A stretch of DNA of 64,000 nucleotides from Pseudomonas sp. Gutcm_11s (GCF_028649395.1 NZ_JAQSUW010000017.1:459719-523718); one strand, 5' to 3'; positions 25,425-34,689 are shown, numbered from the stretch's first letter. A program made the numbers and translations. Notes: a model not told the origin generated them from the sequence alone.

Positions 25425-26609
25425 TCAGACGAACTGAGCGGCGGCGTGGGCCGAAGCCCAGGCCCACTGGAAGTTGAAGCCGCCCAGGTGGCCGCTGACG
25501 TCCAGCACTTCGCCGATGAAGTACAGGCCCGGCGACTTCTGCGACTCCATGGTCTTCGACGACACCTCGCGGGTGTCGATGCCGCCCAGGGTCACCTCGG
25601 CGGTGCGATAACCCTCGGTGCCGGCCGGTACCAGCGTCCACTCGGCCAGCTTGGCCGCCACCGCTTCCAGCTCCGCCGGGGTGTACTGCTTGAGCGGCTT
25701 GCTGACGAACCATTGCTCGGCCAGCAGGCCGGCCATCTTCTTGGTGAACAGCTCGGCCAGCAGGGTCTTCAGCTCGCTGTTCGGCCGTTCGCGCTGTTGC
25801 GCCGCCAGCCACTCGGGCAGGTCGATGTGCGGCAGCAGGTTGATGCTGATGGCGTCGCCCGGTTGCCAGTAGGAGGAGATCTGCAGGATCACGGGGCCAC
25901 TCAGGCCGCGGTGGGTGAACAGGATGTTTTCCTTGAAGCTCGTGCCGTTGCAGCTGACCACGCAATCCTCCACCGAGGTGCCGGACAGTTCGGTGCACAG
26001 CGCCTTGAGCTGTGGCTCGGTGATGGTGAAAGGCACCAGGCCGGCGCGGGTCGGCAGCAGGCTGTGGCCGAACTGCTTGGCCACCTGATAGCCGAAACCG
26101 GTGGCGCCAAGGGTAGGGATGGATAGGCCACCAGTGGCGATCACCAGCGACTCGCAGGCGAACTTGCCGGCACTGGTGTGCAGGGCGTAGCCGTTCTCGG
26201 TCTTGGCGATGGTCTCGACCGAGGTATCCAAGCGCAGGTCGACGCCGTGTTCGTCGCATTCGCTCAGCAGCAGGCTGAGGATGTCGCTGGCCTTGCGGTC
26301 GCAGAACAGCTGGCCGAGCTTCTTCTCGTGGTAGGGCACGTCGTGCTTGACCACCAGTTCGACGAAGTCCCACTGGGTGTAGCGGGCCAGCGCCGACTTG
26401 CAGAAGTGCGGGTTGTGCGAGAGGAAATTGGCCGGCTCGCAGTACATGTTGGTGAAGTTGCAGCGGCCGCCACCGGACATGAGGATCTTCTTGCCCGGCT
26501 TGTTGGCGTGGTCCAGCAGCAGGACCTGGCGCCCGCGTGCGGCGGCTTGCGCCGCGCACATCAGGCCGGCGGCGCCGGCGCCGATGATGATGACCGGGAA
26601 GAAGGACAC
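25425..26609 (-). CDS. NAD(P)/FAD-dependent oxidoreductase, BaiN/YhiN (HI0933) family
   Basis: A 394-residue flavoprotein. FAD-binding motif VIIIGAGAAGLMCA at the N-terminus, KILMSGGGRCNFTN typical of the HI0933 group, VIATGGLSIPTLGATGFGY, and a C-terminal GEVLDVSGHLGGFNFQWAW. Family members are reported as dehydrogenases or reductases of unclear physiological substrate. The start is GTG 26609, preceded by GAGG with a seven-base spacer; the open frame reaches 26642 but begins with non-family residues. Downstream of the YccS gene in the same direction. Confidence 0.85.
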   Translation of the reverse strand: MSFFPVIIIGAGAAGLMCAAQAAARGRQVLLLDHANKPGKKILMSGGGRCNFTNMYCEPANFLSHNPHFCKSALARYTQWDFVELVVKHDVPYHEKKLGQLFCDRKASDILSLLLSECDEHGVDLRLDTSVETIAKTENGYALHTSAGKFACESLVIATGGLSIPTLGATGFGYQVAKQFGHSLLPTRAGLVPFTITEPQLKALCTELSGTSVEDCVVSCNGTSFKENILFTHRGLSGPVILQISSYWQPGDAISINLLPHIDLPEWLAAQQRERPNSELKTLLAELFTKKMAGLLAEQWFVSKPLKQYTPAELEAVAAKLAEWTLVPAGTEGYRTAEVTLGGIDTREVSSKTMESQKSPGLYFIGEVLDVSGHLGGFNFQWAWASAHAAAQFV

Positions 26610-26678
26610 GGCTGAACCTCGATGAGTCGCAAAGCCGCGCATTCTAGCGGAAAGCGCGGGCCGCCTTGGCGGCGCTCG

Positions 26679-28868
26679 TCAGGCCGCCTCGGCCTCGCGC
26701 TGTTCCGGGCGCTTCTGCAGGTGCGCCGTCAGCGTGCGCAGCGGCGCCAGCTGGCGGCAGATCAGGCCGAGCTGCACCTGCACCAGGCGGTGGCCCTCGT
26801 CCATCTCGTCGGGCAGCTGCTCCAACTCCTCGGCCAGGGCCTGGTCGGCCTCGTCGTACACCGCGACCGGCTGGCCACTCTGCAAGCCGCTGGCGATGGC
26901 GTCGAGGCTCTGGGTGATGTGGGCCACGGCGCGGTCGTGCAGGTCATCGCTGGCGTCGGCGGCGAGGCTGGCGCGGTGCGCGCCGAGGGCCGACAGGTAG
27001 CTGAGCAGGGTGTGCGACAGGACCAGGAAGCGGAAGCCGGTCTCGGCGTCCTTCCGGAAGTGGCCGGGCTCCAGCAGCATGTTGGACAGGGTGGTGGACA
27101 GCGCCGCGTCGGCGTTGTGCGCGTTGCGCCGGGCCAGGCGGTAGCTCAAGTCGTCGCGGGCGCCGGACTCGTACTGCTGCATGATCTGCAGCAGGTAGCG
27201 GCTGTTGCTGCTCAGGGTGCTGGCCAGCACCTGGTTGAGCTTGCGCCCCTGCCAGTCGGGCAGGATGAAGAACACCGCCAGGCCGGCGATCACCGTACCC
27301 AGCACCGTATCCACCAGGCGCGGCCAGAGCAGGGTGTAGGCGTCGCTGATCTGGTTGAAGCAGAGCACCACCACCAGGGTCATGGCCGTGGTGGCCAGGG
27401 TGTAGCGGTCGACCCGGTTGGTGAAGAACAGCACCCCGGCGGCCACGGCGAACAGCGACTGCAGCAGCGGATCGGGGAACAGGCGGATCAGCGCCCAGCC
27501 CAGGACCAGGCCGAGCATGGTGCCGCTGACCCGCTGCACCAGGCGCATGCGCGTGGCGCCGTAGCTGGGGCGGCAGACGAACAGGGTGGTGAGCAGTATC
27601 CAATAGCCCTGCTGCGGGTGAATCCAGTGCAGCAGGCCGTAGCCGGCGAGCAGCGCGGCGGACAGGCGCAGGGCGTGGCGGAACACCAGGCTGGTGGGGG
27701 TGACGTGCTGGCGCAGGCGCTCGAAGGCGTCCTTCAGGCTCTGCGGCGAGCGGTCGAGCAGGGCACTGTCCTGTTCGTCGGCCAGGGCGTCCGGGTTGCT
27801 GGCGCTGGACAGCTTGCGCTCGAGGGTGGCCAGGTTGCTGGCCAGGGCGCCGAGCGAGCGCAGCAGGCGGCGCCAGGCCGGGTTCTGCTGCTCGCGCAGG
27901 TAGGTCATGGAGGCGTCGAGGTCGGCCATGGCCTGGCTGTTGTCGTTGTAGTCGAACGGCTGGCGCAGGCGGATGGCGCGGCCCAGCGCCTGGCAGGCCT
28001 TGCCCTGCTGGCTGAGCAGGCGGCCGCAGCGGAACATCACGTCGCTGTGGAAGAAGGCTTCGGCCAGGGCGTTGTACGGGTAGTGCGAGGAGCTGGCGCG
28101 CTCGTGGATGTCCTGGGCGATGAAGTACAGCTTGAGGTAGCGGTTGGTCTTCTGCCCGCTGCGCTTGCGGCTCATGCGGTTGAGGATGATCTCCTTGGCC
28201 AGGTTCAGCGCGGTCACCACCCGGCCGTTCTGCCGCGCCAGCTCCAGGCGCCGCGCCTCGACGTCGAGCTGCTTGATCGGCTCGAACAGCGAGGCTTTCA
28301 GGCGCAGGTAGGCACCGAGCTCGTCGAACACCCGCGACAGCGCCTGCTGCACCGGTTGCTGGCTGAACAGCATGCTCCAGACGATGCCGAGCAGGCCGTA
28401 CCAGGCCGCGCCGCCGATCAGCAGTAGCGGCTCCTGCCAGAAGGTGCCACCGAGGCCGCCGCGATGTTCCAGGCCGATGGCGGTGTAGATGGCCAGGATC
28501 AGCGTGGCCTGGGCCACCGTGGCATAGCGCTCGCCGATGCCGCCGAGCAGGGTCATGGCGAAGCTGGCCACGGCCAGGCCGACGCCGAACAGCAGCGGAT
28601 AGGGGAACAGCAGCTGCACCGAGACCGCGGTGACGCCGAAGCAGGTCAGGGTCACCAGCAGGGCCTGGGTGCGGCCGCGCCAGTGGTCGTCGCTCTCGGC
28701 CAGGGCGCTGGCGATGCAGCCGAGGAACAGCGGGATGACGAAGGCGATGCGGTCCAGGTACCAGCACAGGGCCATGGCCCCGGCCAGGGCGATGAACACC
28801 CGCACGCCGTAGGTGAATTTGTCGCGCGCCCAGAGCTGGCGCAGGGTGTGGTTCAGCGATGAAGGCAT
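26679..28868 (-). CDS. YccS-type inner-membrane protein (FUSC family)
   Basis: A 729-residue protein with two blocks of five to six transmembrane helices (about 20-160 and 405-520), separated and followed by cytosolic helical domains, the arrangement of the FUSC/YccS family that includes aromatic-acid efflux proteins. Recognisable features are the start (DKFTYGVRVFIALAGAMALCWYLD) and the second block around RPSYGATRMRLVQRVSGTMLG. It lies about 160 bases downstream of ntrC beyond a terminator, so it is probably a separate transcript. Substrate unknown. Confidence 0.85.
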   Translation of the reverse strand: MPSSLNHTLRQLWARDKFTYGVRVFIALAGAMALCWYLDRIAFVIPLFLGCIASALAESDDHWRGRTQALLVTLTCFGVTAVSVQLLFPYPLLFGVGLAVASFAMTLLGGIGERYATVAQATLILAIYTAIGLEHRGGLGGTFWQEPLLLIGGAAWYGLLGIVWSMLFSQQPVQQALSRVFDELGAYLRLKASLFEPIKQLDVEARRLELARQNGRVVTALNLAKEIILNRMSRKRSGQKTNRYLKLYFIAQDIHERASSSHYPYNALAEAFFHSDVMFRCGRLLSQQGKACQALGRAIRLRQPFDYNDNSQAMADLDASMTYLREQQNPAWRRLLRSLGALASNLATLERKLSSASNPDALADEQDSALLDRSPQSLKDAFERLRQHVTPTSLVFRHALRLSAALLAGYGLLHWIHPQQGYWILLTTLFVCRPSYGATRMRLVQRVSGTMLGLVLGWALIRLFPDPLLQSLFAVAAGVLFFTNRVDRYTLATTAMTLVVVLCFNQISDAYTLLWPRLVDTVLGTVIAGLAVFFILPDWQGRKLNQVLASTLSSNSRYLLQIMQQYESGARDDLSYRLARRNAHNADAALSTTLSNMLLEPGHFRKDAETGFRFLVLSHTLLSYLSALGAHRASLAADASDDLHDRAVAHITQSLDAIASGLQSGQPVAVYDEADQALAEELEQLPDEMDEGHRLVQVQLGLICRQLAPLRTLTAHLQKRPEQREAEAA

Positions 28869-28985
28869 GGGCGAACGGCTACCCGCCGAAAAATGAATGG
28901 ATTGCCGGAGAAGACGGCAGAAGGCGCCTGCGAGGCACCATTTTTATCGACCTTTAGTGTGAGGATAGCGTGCACGCGGCGGCAA

Positions 28986-29010
28986 CGAAAAACGGGCCCG
29001 CGGGCCCGTT
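28986..29010 (-). terminator. Rho-independent terminator of ntrBC
   Basis: On the minus strand, AACGGGCCCG (29010-29001) folds on CGGGCCCGTT (29000-28991), an uninterrupted 20-base palindrome with T residues directly after. It lies 22 bases after the ntrC stop. Confidence 0.8.
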
Positions 29011-29031
29011 TGTTGTGCAGCTGACGCCGGC

Positions 29032-30465
29032 TCAGTCCTCGCCGTCGTCGTCATCGCCGCCGTCGACCTTCATGCCCAGCTCCTTGATCTTGCGAGTCAG
29101 GGTGTTGCGGCCCCAGCCCAGCAGCACGGCGGCATCGCGGCGGCGGCCGGCGGTGTGCTTGAGTGCGGTCTCGATCATGATCCGTTCGAAGGCCGGCACG
29201 GCGCTGTCCAGCAGGCTGGACTGGCCGCGCGCCAGGGCCTGGTCGGCCCACTGGCGCAGGCCCTGCTCCCAGTTGGTCGCCGGGGCGTTTTCCTGGGGCT
29301 GGGTCAGCAGCTCCGGCGGCAGGTCGTCGATGTGCACCTCGCGACCGGAGGCCATCACGGTGATCCAGCGGCAGGTGTTCTCCAGCTGGCGCACGTTGCC
29401 CGGCCAGGGCAGGTGCTTGAGGTAGTCCTCGGTTTCGCTCTTCAGCAGCTTGGGCTCGACGGCCAGCTCCTGGGCGGCACGGCCGAGGAAGTGGCGGGCC
29501 AGGGTCGGGATGTCCTCGCGGCGATCGGACATGCGCGGGATGTGAATGCGGATGACGTTGAGGCGGTGGAACAGGTCTTCGCGGAACTTGCCGGCCTGCA
29601 CCAGGGATTCGAGGTTCTGGTGGGTGGCGGCGATGATGCGCACGTCCACCTTCACCGGGGTGTGGCCGCCGACGCGGTAGAACTCGCCATCGGCGAGCAC
29701 GCGCAGCAGACGGGTCTGGGTGTCGGCGGGCATGTCGCCGATTTCGTCGAGGAACAGGGTGCCGCCGTCGGCCTGCTCGAAGCGCCCACGGCGCTGGTTG
29801 GCCGCGCCGGTGAAGGCGCCTTTCTCGTGGCCGAACAGCTCGGACTCCATCAGGTCCTTGGGGATCGCCGCCATGTTCAGCGCGATGAACGGCGAGGCCG
29901 CACGCGGGCTGTGGCGGTGCAGGGCGTGGGCGACCAGCTCCTTGCCGGTACCGGACTCGCCGTTGATCAGCACGGTGATGTTGGAGTGGGACAGACGACC
30001 GATGGCGCGGAACACCTCCTGCATCGCCGGCGCCTCGCCGATGATCTCCGGGGTGCGCGACAGCGCGGCCGGCGCCTCCAGGCCCTGTTGCTCCTGGGCG
30101 TGCTGGAAGGCGCGCTTGACCAGCGATACCGCCTCGTCAACGTCGAACGGCTTGGGCAGGTATTCGAAGGCGCCGCCCTGGTAAGAGGCCACCGCGCTGT
30201 CCAGGTCGGAATGCGCGGTCATGATGATCACCGGCAGGCGCGGGTACATGTCGCGGATGCGTGCCAGCAGGTCGAGGCCGCTGGCGCCGGGCATGCGGAT
30301 GTCGGAGATGATCACGTCCGGTTGCTGGCGGGTCAGGCGGGTCAGCACGCCATCGGCGCTGTCGAAACTCTGGGTGGTCATGCCCTCCTGCTGCAGGGCC
30401 TTTTCCAGAACCCAGCGGATGGAGCGGTCGTCATCGACGATCCAGACGGTTTCACTGCGGCTCAT
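29032..30465 (-). CDS. ntrC: Nitrogen regulation response regulator NtrC
   Basis: Sigma-54-dependent enhancer-binding activator that turns on nitrogen-assimilation genes when phosphorylated by NtrB. The 477-residue protein has a receiver domain (1-120) with phospho-acceptor D55 in ISDIRMPG, an AAA+ domain with Walker A GESGTGKE and the sigma-54-contact loop GAFTGA, and a C-terminal Fis-type helix-turn-helix (RRRDAAVLLGWGRNTLTRKIKEL). ATG 30465 has AGGAG upstream and overlaps the ntrB stop by four bases. Likely targets are the three GCACC-N5-GGTGC-type boxes found before glnA and ntrB. Confidence 0.97.
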   Translation of the reverse strand: MSRSETVWIVDDDRSIRWVLEKALQQEGMTTQSFDSADGVLTRLTRQQPDVIISDIRMPGASGLDLLARIRDMYPRLPVIIMTAHSDLDSAVASYQGGAFEYLPKPFDVDEAVSLVKRAFQHAQEQQGLEAPAALSRTPEIIGEAPAMQEVFRAIGRLSHSNITVLINGESGTGKELVAHALHRHSPRAASPFIALNMAAIPKDLMESELFGHEKGAFTGAANQRRGRFEQADGGTLFLDEIGDMPADTQTRLLRVLADGEFYRVGGHTPVKVDVRIIAATHQNLESLVQAGKFREDLFHRLNVIRIHIPRMSDRREDIPTLARHFLGRAAQELAVEPKLLKSETEDYLKHLPWPGNVRQLENTCRWITVMASGREVHIDDLPPELLTQPQENAPATNWEQGLRQWADQALARGQSSLLDSAVPAFERIMIETALKHTAGRRRDAAVLLGWGRNTLTRKIKELGMKVDGGDDDDGED

Positions 30466-31544
30466 GGCTGTGTAGCTCCTTGGTCCAGGGGCAGGAAGAT
30501 CGAGAACACGGTGTGGCCTGGATGGCTCTCGCATTCGATCAGGCCCTGATGCTGACTGATGATGTTCTGGGTGATGGCCAGGCCCAGGCCGGTGCCGTCC
30601 GGGCGACCGCTGACCATGGGGTAGAAGATGGTTTCCTGCAGTTCCGGCGGGATGCCCGGGCCGTTGTCGATGATCTCCATCTTCACCACCAGGCGATGCC
30701 GTGTATGGCCGATGGTGAACTGGCGCAGCGTGCGGGTACGCAGGCTGATGCGGCCCAGGCGCAGGTCGCTCTGGCTGGACAGCGCCTGCAGGGCGTTGCG
30801 CACGATGTTGAGCACGGCCTGGATCAGTTGCTCGCGGTCGATCAGCAGGTCGGGGATGCTCGGGTCGTAATCGCGCACCAGGGTGATGCTGCCCTGGGCC
30901 TCGGCCTCGATCAGGCTGCCGACGCGCTCCAGCACCTCGTGGATGTTGGTCATCGCCAGCGACGGCAACTTGTTCGAGCCGAGCATGCGGTCGACCAGGT
31001 TACGCAGGCGGTCGGCCTCTTCGATGATCACGTTGGTGTAGTCGCGCAGACCCTCTTCCGGCAGCTCGCGGGCCAGCAACTGGGCCGCGCCGCGGATGCC
31101 GCCGAGCGGGTTCTTGATCTCGTGGGCCAGGCCGCGAACCAGCAGCTTGGTGGTTTCCTGCTTGGACAGCTGCGCTTCTTCCTTGGTGATGCGCAGCAGG
31201 CGGTCACGCGGGTGCACTTCGAGCAGCAGCAGGGTCTGTCCACGGCTGAGGATCGGCGTCACCGCGTAGTCGACGGTGATGGTCTGGCCGGCCAGCGAGG
31301 TGAGCATGGCTTCACGCTTGGTGAAGGGATGCGCGTGCTCGACCGCCAGGCGCAACGAGCTGAGCGCCTCGGGCGACTCGGTGAACAGTTCACTGATGAA
31401 CTGCCCGTGGCTACGTTGCCCGCTCACTGCCAGCAGCATCTCGGCGGCTGGATTCATGTACTCCAGGCAGAGCGCATCATTGAGCAGGATGGTCGCGGTG
31501 GTGAGGTTATCCAGCAGTAGGCGGTGCAGGGCGTCGTTGATCAT
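30462..31544 (-). CDS. ntrB: Nitrogen regulation sensor kinase NtrB
   Basis: A 360-residue cytosolic histidine kinase/phosphatase that controls NtrC in response to PII. An N-terminal PAS-like sensor (about 8-110) is followed by the H-box GLAHEIKNPLGG with H141, and the ATPase motifs NIVRNALQAL, IIDNGPGIPPE and GTGLGLAITQ. No membrane segment is present, as expected for NtrB. The start at 31544 is internal to a longer open frame; it matches the family. It shares a four-base overlap with ntrC. Confidence 0.96.
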   Translation of the reverse strand: MINDALHRLLLDNLTTATILLNDALCLEYMNPAAEMLLAVSGQRSHGQFISELFTESPEALSSLRLAVEHAHPFTKREAMLTSLAGQTITVDYAVTPILSRGQTLLLLEVHPRDRLLRITKEEAQLSKQETTKLLVRGLAHEIKNPLGGIRGAAQLLARELPEEGLRDYTNVIIEEADRLRNLVDRMLGSNKLPSLAMTNIHEVLERVGSLIEAEAQGSITLVRDYDPSIPDLLIDREQLIQAVLNIVRNALQALSSQSDLRLGRISLRTRTLRQFTIGHTRHRLVVKMEIIDNGPGIPPELQETIFYPMVSGRPDGTGLGLAITQNIISQHQGLIECESHPGHTVFSIFLPLDQGATQP

Positions 31545-31694
31545 GGCAGGTAGATGTCCCAGCGATGGGCAGGAAAATGCAAGAAGCAAACCAAAGCCCT
31601 GAAAAGACGCGTATCTCTGCCGGCGACCGCCTTTCTGGCTGCGTTTCAGCGCAGCCTGCGCGGTCGTCGATGAACCAAAACGGGGAGAGTATAG

Positions 31695-31727
31695 AAATCG
31701 GTGCGCCAATGCGCACCGATTTGGTGC
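31695..31727 (-). promoter_or_regulatory. NtrC box overlapping a hairpin upstream of ntrB
   Basis: GCACCGATTTGGTGC (31713-31727) has the NtrC half-site pattern GCACC-N5-GGTGC. It overlaps a perfect 12-bp inverted repeat AAATCGGTGCGC / GCGCACCGATTT (31695-31722). On the minus strand that hairpin lies just after the DUF4124 stop and is followed by TTTCT, so it may also end that transcript. A -10-like TATACT is at 31693-31688. An NtrC site close upstream of the -10 would fit autogenous control of ntrBC, as in enterics. Confidence 0.7.
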
Positions 31728-31733
31728 GATCGA

Positions 31734-32360
31734 TTAGTCGACGAAGGGAAGGATGCTGATGATGCCCTTGTCCGGCTCCTTCGGCTTGTCCTCGATCGGG
31801 CACTCCGGACGTACGCCCCAGTCCTTCTTCTTGCACGGATTGGCAGCGCGTTTCTCGTTGAGGGAGGTGCGCTTCATATGGAAAGGCTGGCTGGGGGTGC
31901 GTTCGACGATGCGCCCGGCGGCGTCGACTATCTCTACCGAGACCTGGTGAGTGCCACGGTCGATATTCTCGAGCGGGAAGACGGGGCTGCGCCCCGCTGT
32001 GCTGGCCGGCTTGCCATCAAGAATCAGGCGGAAGTTGTGGCCGGGATGGAGTGTGGGCTCGCTGGTGGCACTGATGATCAGGTTGCCGGCCATGTCCCTG
32101 ATCACGGCATCTGGCTCGGGGACCAGAATCCGCAGCACCTGGTAGCTTGCTTCGGGGTCGATGGGCTGTGGTGGTGCAGGGGGAGCTGTGCGGGTGGCGC
32201 TCATGTCGTTGGCCGGCGCCAGCTCGATGCGTTCGGCGTGCCCCGAGGGAGGCTGGTCGGTGAAGACTCGATTGCCGTCTGCGTCTATGTAGGTGTACAC
32301 GCCCGCCAGCGCTGGCAGGCAGAAAAGGCTAAGCAACAGGCCGAGTGGCAAGCGACGCAT
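31734..32360 (-). CDS. DUF4124-domain exported protein (second of tandem pair)
   Basis: A 208-residue secreted protein. Signal peptide MRRLPLGLLLSLFCLPALA, DUF4124 motif GVYTYIDADGNRVFTDQPP at the mature N-terminus, then a beta-rich domain (VLRILVPEPDAVIRDMAGNLIISATSEP... HPGHNFRLILDGKPA) and a basic C-terminal tail. Role unknown; DUF4124 is thought to be a small envelope domain. It is paralogous to the gene just upstream: both share the DUF4124 start, the PGH-x-x-RL-x-LDG-x-P strand and the LENIDRG/LVNIDRG segment. It lies between glnA and ntrB. Confidence 0.8.
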   Translation of the reverse strand: MRRLPLGLLLSLFCLPALAGVYTYIDADGNRVFTDQPPSGHAERIELAPANDMSATRTAPPAPPQPIDPEASYQVLRILVPEPDAVIRDMAGNLIISATSEPTLHPGHNFRLILDGKPASTAGRSPVFPLENIDRGTHQVSVEIVDAAGRIVERTPSQPFHMKRTSLNEKRAANPCKKKDWGVRPECPIEDKPKEPDKGIISILPFVD

Positions 32361-32370
32361 GGGAGTCCTA

Positions 32371-32916
32371 TCAGGGGGTGGGTCGAGGCGTGGGTTTCAC
32401 CCGGGCCGGGCTGTTGGTGCTTACTCGTTGCACGGTGAAGGTGATGCCAGCGCTTTGCTGGACCTGCTGGCCGCTGGCAACTACTTCAACGGCGAGGCTA
32501 TGTTCGCCACGATCGATGTTGACCAGCTGGAGGCGCGGCACATTGGTCGGCTGACCGTAAGGCTGCCCGTCCAATAGCAGTCGCAGGCTATGGCCTGGTT
32601 GCAGGTCCGGGTCGATGTTGACCCCTACGGTGAAGGTGCCGTTGTTGGCGCGCAATGCCTCTTCGCTGGGAATGTCCGTCAGCTCGAGAAGGCTATAGGC
32701 GAACTGCTCCTGTCCCGAGTCTTGCGACTGCTGTGTCGCCTTTGGCTGCTGCGACTCCACAGTATTGGTGGGTGGCAGCTCGACCGATTCGGCGCTCTGG
32801 CCTTCCGGTGGCTGGTTGGTGAATACCGTGTTGCCGTTGGAGTCGGTGTACTTGTAGATCTGCGCGGCGGCCGGCAGGGCCAGGGTGCAGAGCAGGCAGG
32901 CGGTGAGCAGGCGCAT
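32371..32916 (-). CDS. DUF4124-domain exported protein (first of tandem pair)
   Basis: A 181-residue secreted protein with signal peptide MRLLTACLLCTLALPAAAQ, DUF4124 motif IYKYTDSNGNTVFTNQPPEG, a Q-rich linker, and the same C-terminal beta domain as its neighbour (LQPGHSLRLLLDGQPYGQP, LVNIDRGEHSLAVEV). ATG 32916 follows AGGAG. Ten bases separate it from the second copy, so they form one transcript behind the glnA terminator. The conserved place in the glnA-ntrBC locus hints at a link to nitrogen status, but no direct evidence is visible. Confidence 0.8.
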   Translation of the reverse strand: MRLLTACLLCTLALPAAAQIYKYTDSNGNTVFTNQPPEGQSAESVELPPTNTVESQQPKATQQSQDSGQEQFAYSLLELTDIPSEEALRANNGTFTVGVNIDPDLQPGHSLRLLLDGQPYGQPTNVPRLQLVNIDRGEHSLAVEVVASGQQVQQSAGITFTVQRVSTNSPARVKPTPRPTP

Positions 32917-33037
32917 CGGTAGGCTCCTGAGTGATCCTGCGGCAAGGTTTGCACTGGCTGGCGCGCCTGGCAAGTGCGAGGGTCTTTCAGCGTGTTGTGG
33001 CGCAAGGATTTTGCGCTGTACGTGGACAATCCCGGGA

Positions 33038-33067
33038 CAAAAAAAGAGGCCTCCCGAAGGAGGCCTC
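33038..33067 (-). terminator. Rho-independent terminator of glnA
   Basis: Minus strand: stem GAGGCCTCC with a TTCG tetraloop and GGAGGCCTC (33067-33046), followed by seven T residues. It lies 30 bases after the glnA stop, separating it from the DUF4124 genes. Confidence 0.92.
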
Positions 33068-33096
33068 TCAGATGAGCCGGAAAGCTCAGGTCTGGA

Positions 33097-34503
33097 TCAG
33101 ACGCTGTAGTACAGGTCGTATTCCAGCGGGTGTACGAAGGTACGTACTTTGATTTCTTCTTCGGATTTCAGCTCGATGTAGGCATCGATGAAGTCGTCGG
33201 AGAACACGCCGCCCTTGGTCAGGAACGCACGGCCCTTGTCCAGTTCTTCCAGGGCCTCTTTCAGGCTTCCGCAAACCTGCGGGATTTCCTTGGCCTCTTC
33301 CGGCGGCAGGTCATACAGGTTCTTGTCGGCGGCATCGCCAGGGTGGATCTTGTTCTGGATACCGTCCAGACCGGCCATCAGCAGAGCGGCGAAGGCCAGG
33401 TACGGGTTGGCAGCCGGGTCCGGGAAGCGCGCTTCGATGCGGCGGGCTTTCGGGCTGGAAACGTACGGGATACGGATCGAGGCGGAACGGTTGCGAGCCG
33501 AGTAGGCCAGCATTACCGGAGCTTCGAAGCCCGGGACCAGACGCTTGTAGGAGTTGGTCGACGGGTTGGTGAAGCCGTTCAGGGCCTTACCGTGCTTGAT
33601 GATGCCGCCGATGAAGTACAGGGCGGTGTCGGACAGGCCGGCATAGCCTTCGCCAGCGAAGGTGTTCTTGCCTTCTTTGGCGATGGACAGGTGCACGTGC
33701 ATGCCCGAGCCGTTGTCGCCGTACAGCGGCTTCGGCATGAAGGTGGCGGTCTTGCCGTAGGCATCGGCCACGTTGTGTACGCAGTACTTCAGGGTCTGAA
33801 CTTCGTCAGCCTTGGCAACCAGGGTGTTGAACTTCACACCGATCTCGTTCTGGCCGGCAGTCGCCACTTCGTGGTGGTGAACTTCGATGACCAGGCCCAT
33901 TTCTTCCATGGCGTTACACATGGCAGTACGGATTTCGTGGTCGTGGTCGCACGGCGGAACCGGGAAGTAACCACCTTTGACGGCCGGGCGGTGGCCCTTG
34001 TTGCCGGACTCGACGTCGGCGTCGGTCATCCAGGAGCCTTGCTCGGAGTAGATCTTGAACATGGAGCCGGAGATGTCGGACTTGAACTTCACTTCGTCGA
34101 AGATGAAGAACTCCGGCTCCGGGCCGACGAAGACGGTGTCACCGATACCGGTGGTCTTCAGGTAGGCCTCAGCGCGCTTGGCGATGGAGCGCGGGTCGCG
34201 GTCGTAGCCTTGCATGGTGCTCGGCTCGATGATGTCGCAGACCAGGATCAGGGTCGGCTCTTCGGTGAACGGGTCCAGTACGGCGGTCTCGTCGACCGGC
34301 AGCAGGATCATGTCGGAGGCTTCGATGCCTTTCCAGCCATGGATGGAGGAACCGTCGAACATCTTGCCGACTTCGAAGAATTCGTCGTCCAGGGCATCAC
34401 GGGCCGGCATGGTCACGTGGTGCTGTTTGCCCTTGGTGTCGGTGAAGCGCAGGTCAACCCACTTCACGTCGTGTTCTTTAATCAGTTGAATCGACTTCGA
34501 CAT
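33097..34503 (-). CDS. glnA: Glutamine synthetase, type I
   Basis: Central ammonium-assimilation enzyme: glutamate + NH3 + ATP to glutamine. The 468 residues are standard for GSI-beta. Visible are the MFDGSSIHGWKGI segment, the metal-binding VGPEPEFFIFD, the NGSGMHVHLS block, and the adenylylation tyrosine Y397 in KNLYDLPPEE, so regulation by GlnE is expected. ATG 34503 has GGAGGA upstream. Transcription is predicted from a sigma-54 promoter about 87 bases upstream with two NtrC boxes. This places it under the NtrBC system encoded nearby. Confidence 0.98.
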   Translation of the reverse strand: MSKSIQLIKEHDVKWVDLRFTDTKGKQHHVTMPARDALDDEFFEVGKMFDGSSIHGWKGIEASDMILLPVDETAVLDPFTEEPTLILVCDIIEPSTMQGYDRDPRSIAKRAEAYLKTTGIGDTVFVGPEPEFFIFDEVKFKSDISGSMFKIYSEQGSWMTDADVESGNKGHRPAVKGGYFPVPPCDHDHEIRTAMCNAMEEMGLVIEVHHHEVATAGQNEIGVKFNTLVAKADEVQTLKYCVHNVADAYGKTATFMPKPLYGDNGSGMHVHLSIAKEGKNTFAGEGYAGLSDTALYFIGGIIKHGKALNGFTNPSTNSYKRLVPGFEAPVMLAYSARNRSASIRIPYVSSPKARRIEARFPDPAANPYLAFAALLMAGLDGIQNKIHPGDAADKNLYDLPPEEAKEIPQVCGSLKEALEELDKGRAFLTKGGVFSDDFIDAYIELKSEEEIKVRTFVHPLEYDLYYSV

Positions 34504-34600
34504 GCTGTCCTCCAGGTGGATGGGGCCGGCTTCGCCGGCCTCCAAAATAGGTGCTTGAGCCGGGCGCGATAGTCCGCCAGACCAGGCTGCCTCACAAGGG

Positions 34601-34616
34601 AGCAAATTGCATGCCA
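34601..34616 (-). promoter_or_regulatory. Sigma-54 promoter of glnA
   Basis: Minus strand TGGCATGCAATTTGCT matches the -24/-12 consensus TGGCAC-N5-TTGCT with one mismatch; the GG and GC elements are 12 bases apart as required. Predicted start near 34590, giving a leader of about 87 nt. Confidence 0.88.
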
Positions 34617-34689
34617 CTGCCCCGGAATGGGTTCGGAGCCTGAAACACAGGGGCTGCGCGGGTTGTGGCGATTTTTTGAGCGATTTTGC

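Noticed and set aside
26622..28427. 601-codon plus-strand open frame opposite the YccS gene
   Set aside because: Composition is biased shadow coding with no motif, while the minus strand encodes a recognisable FUSC-family protein.
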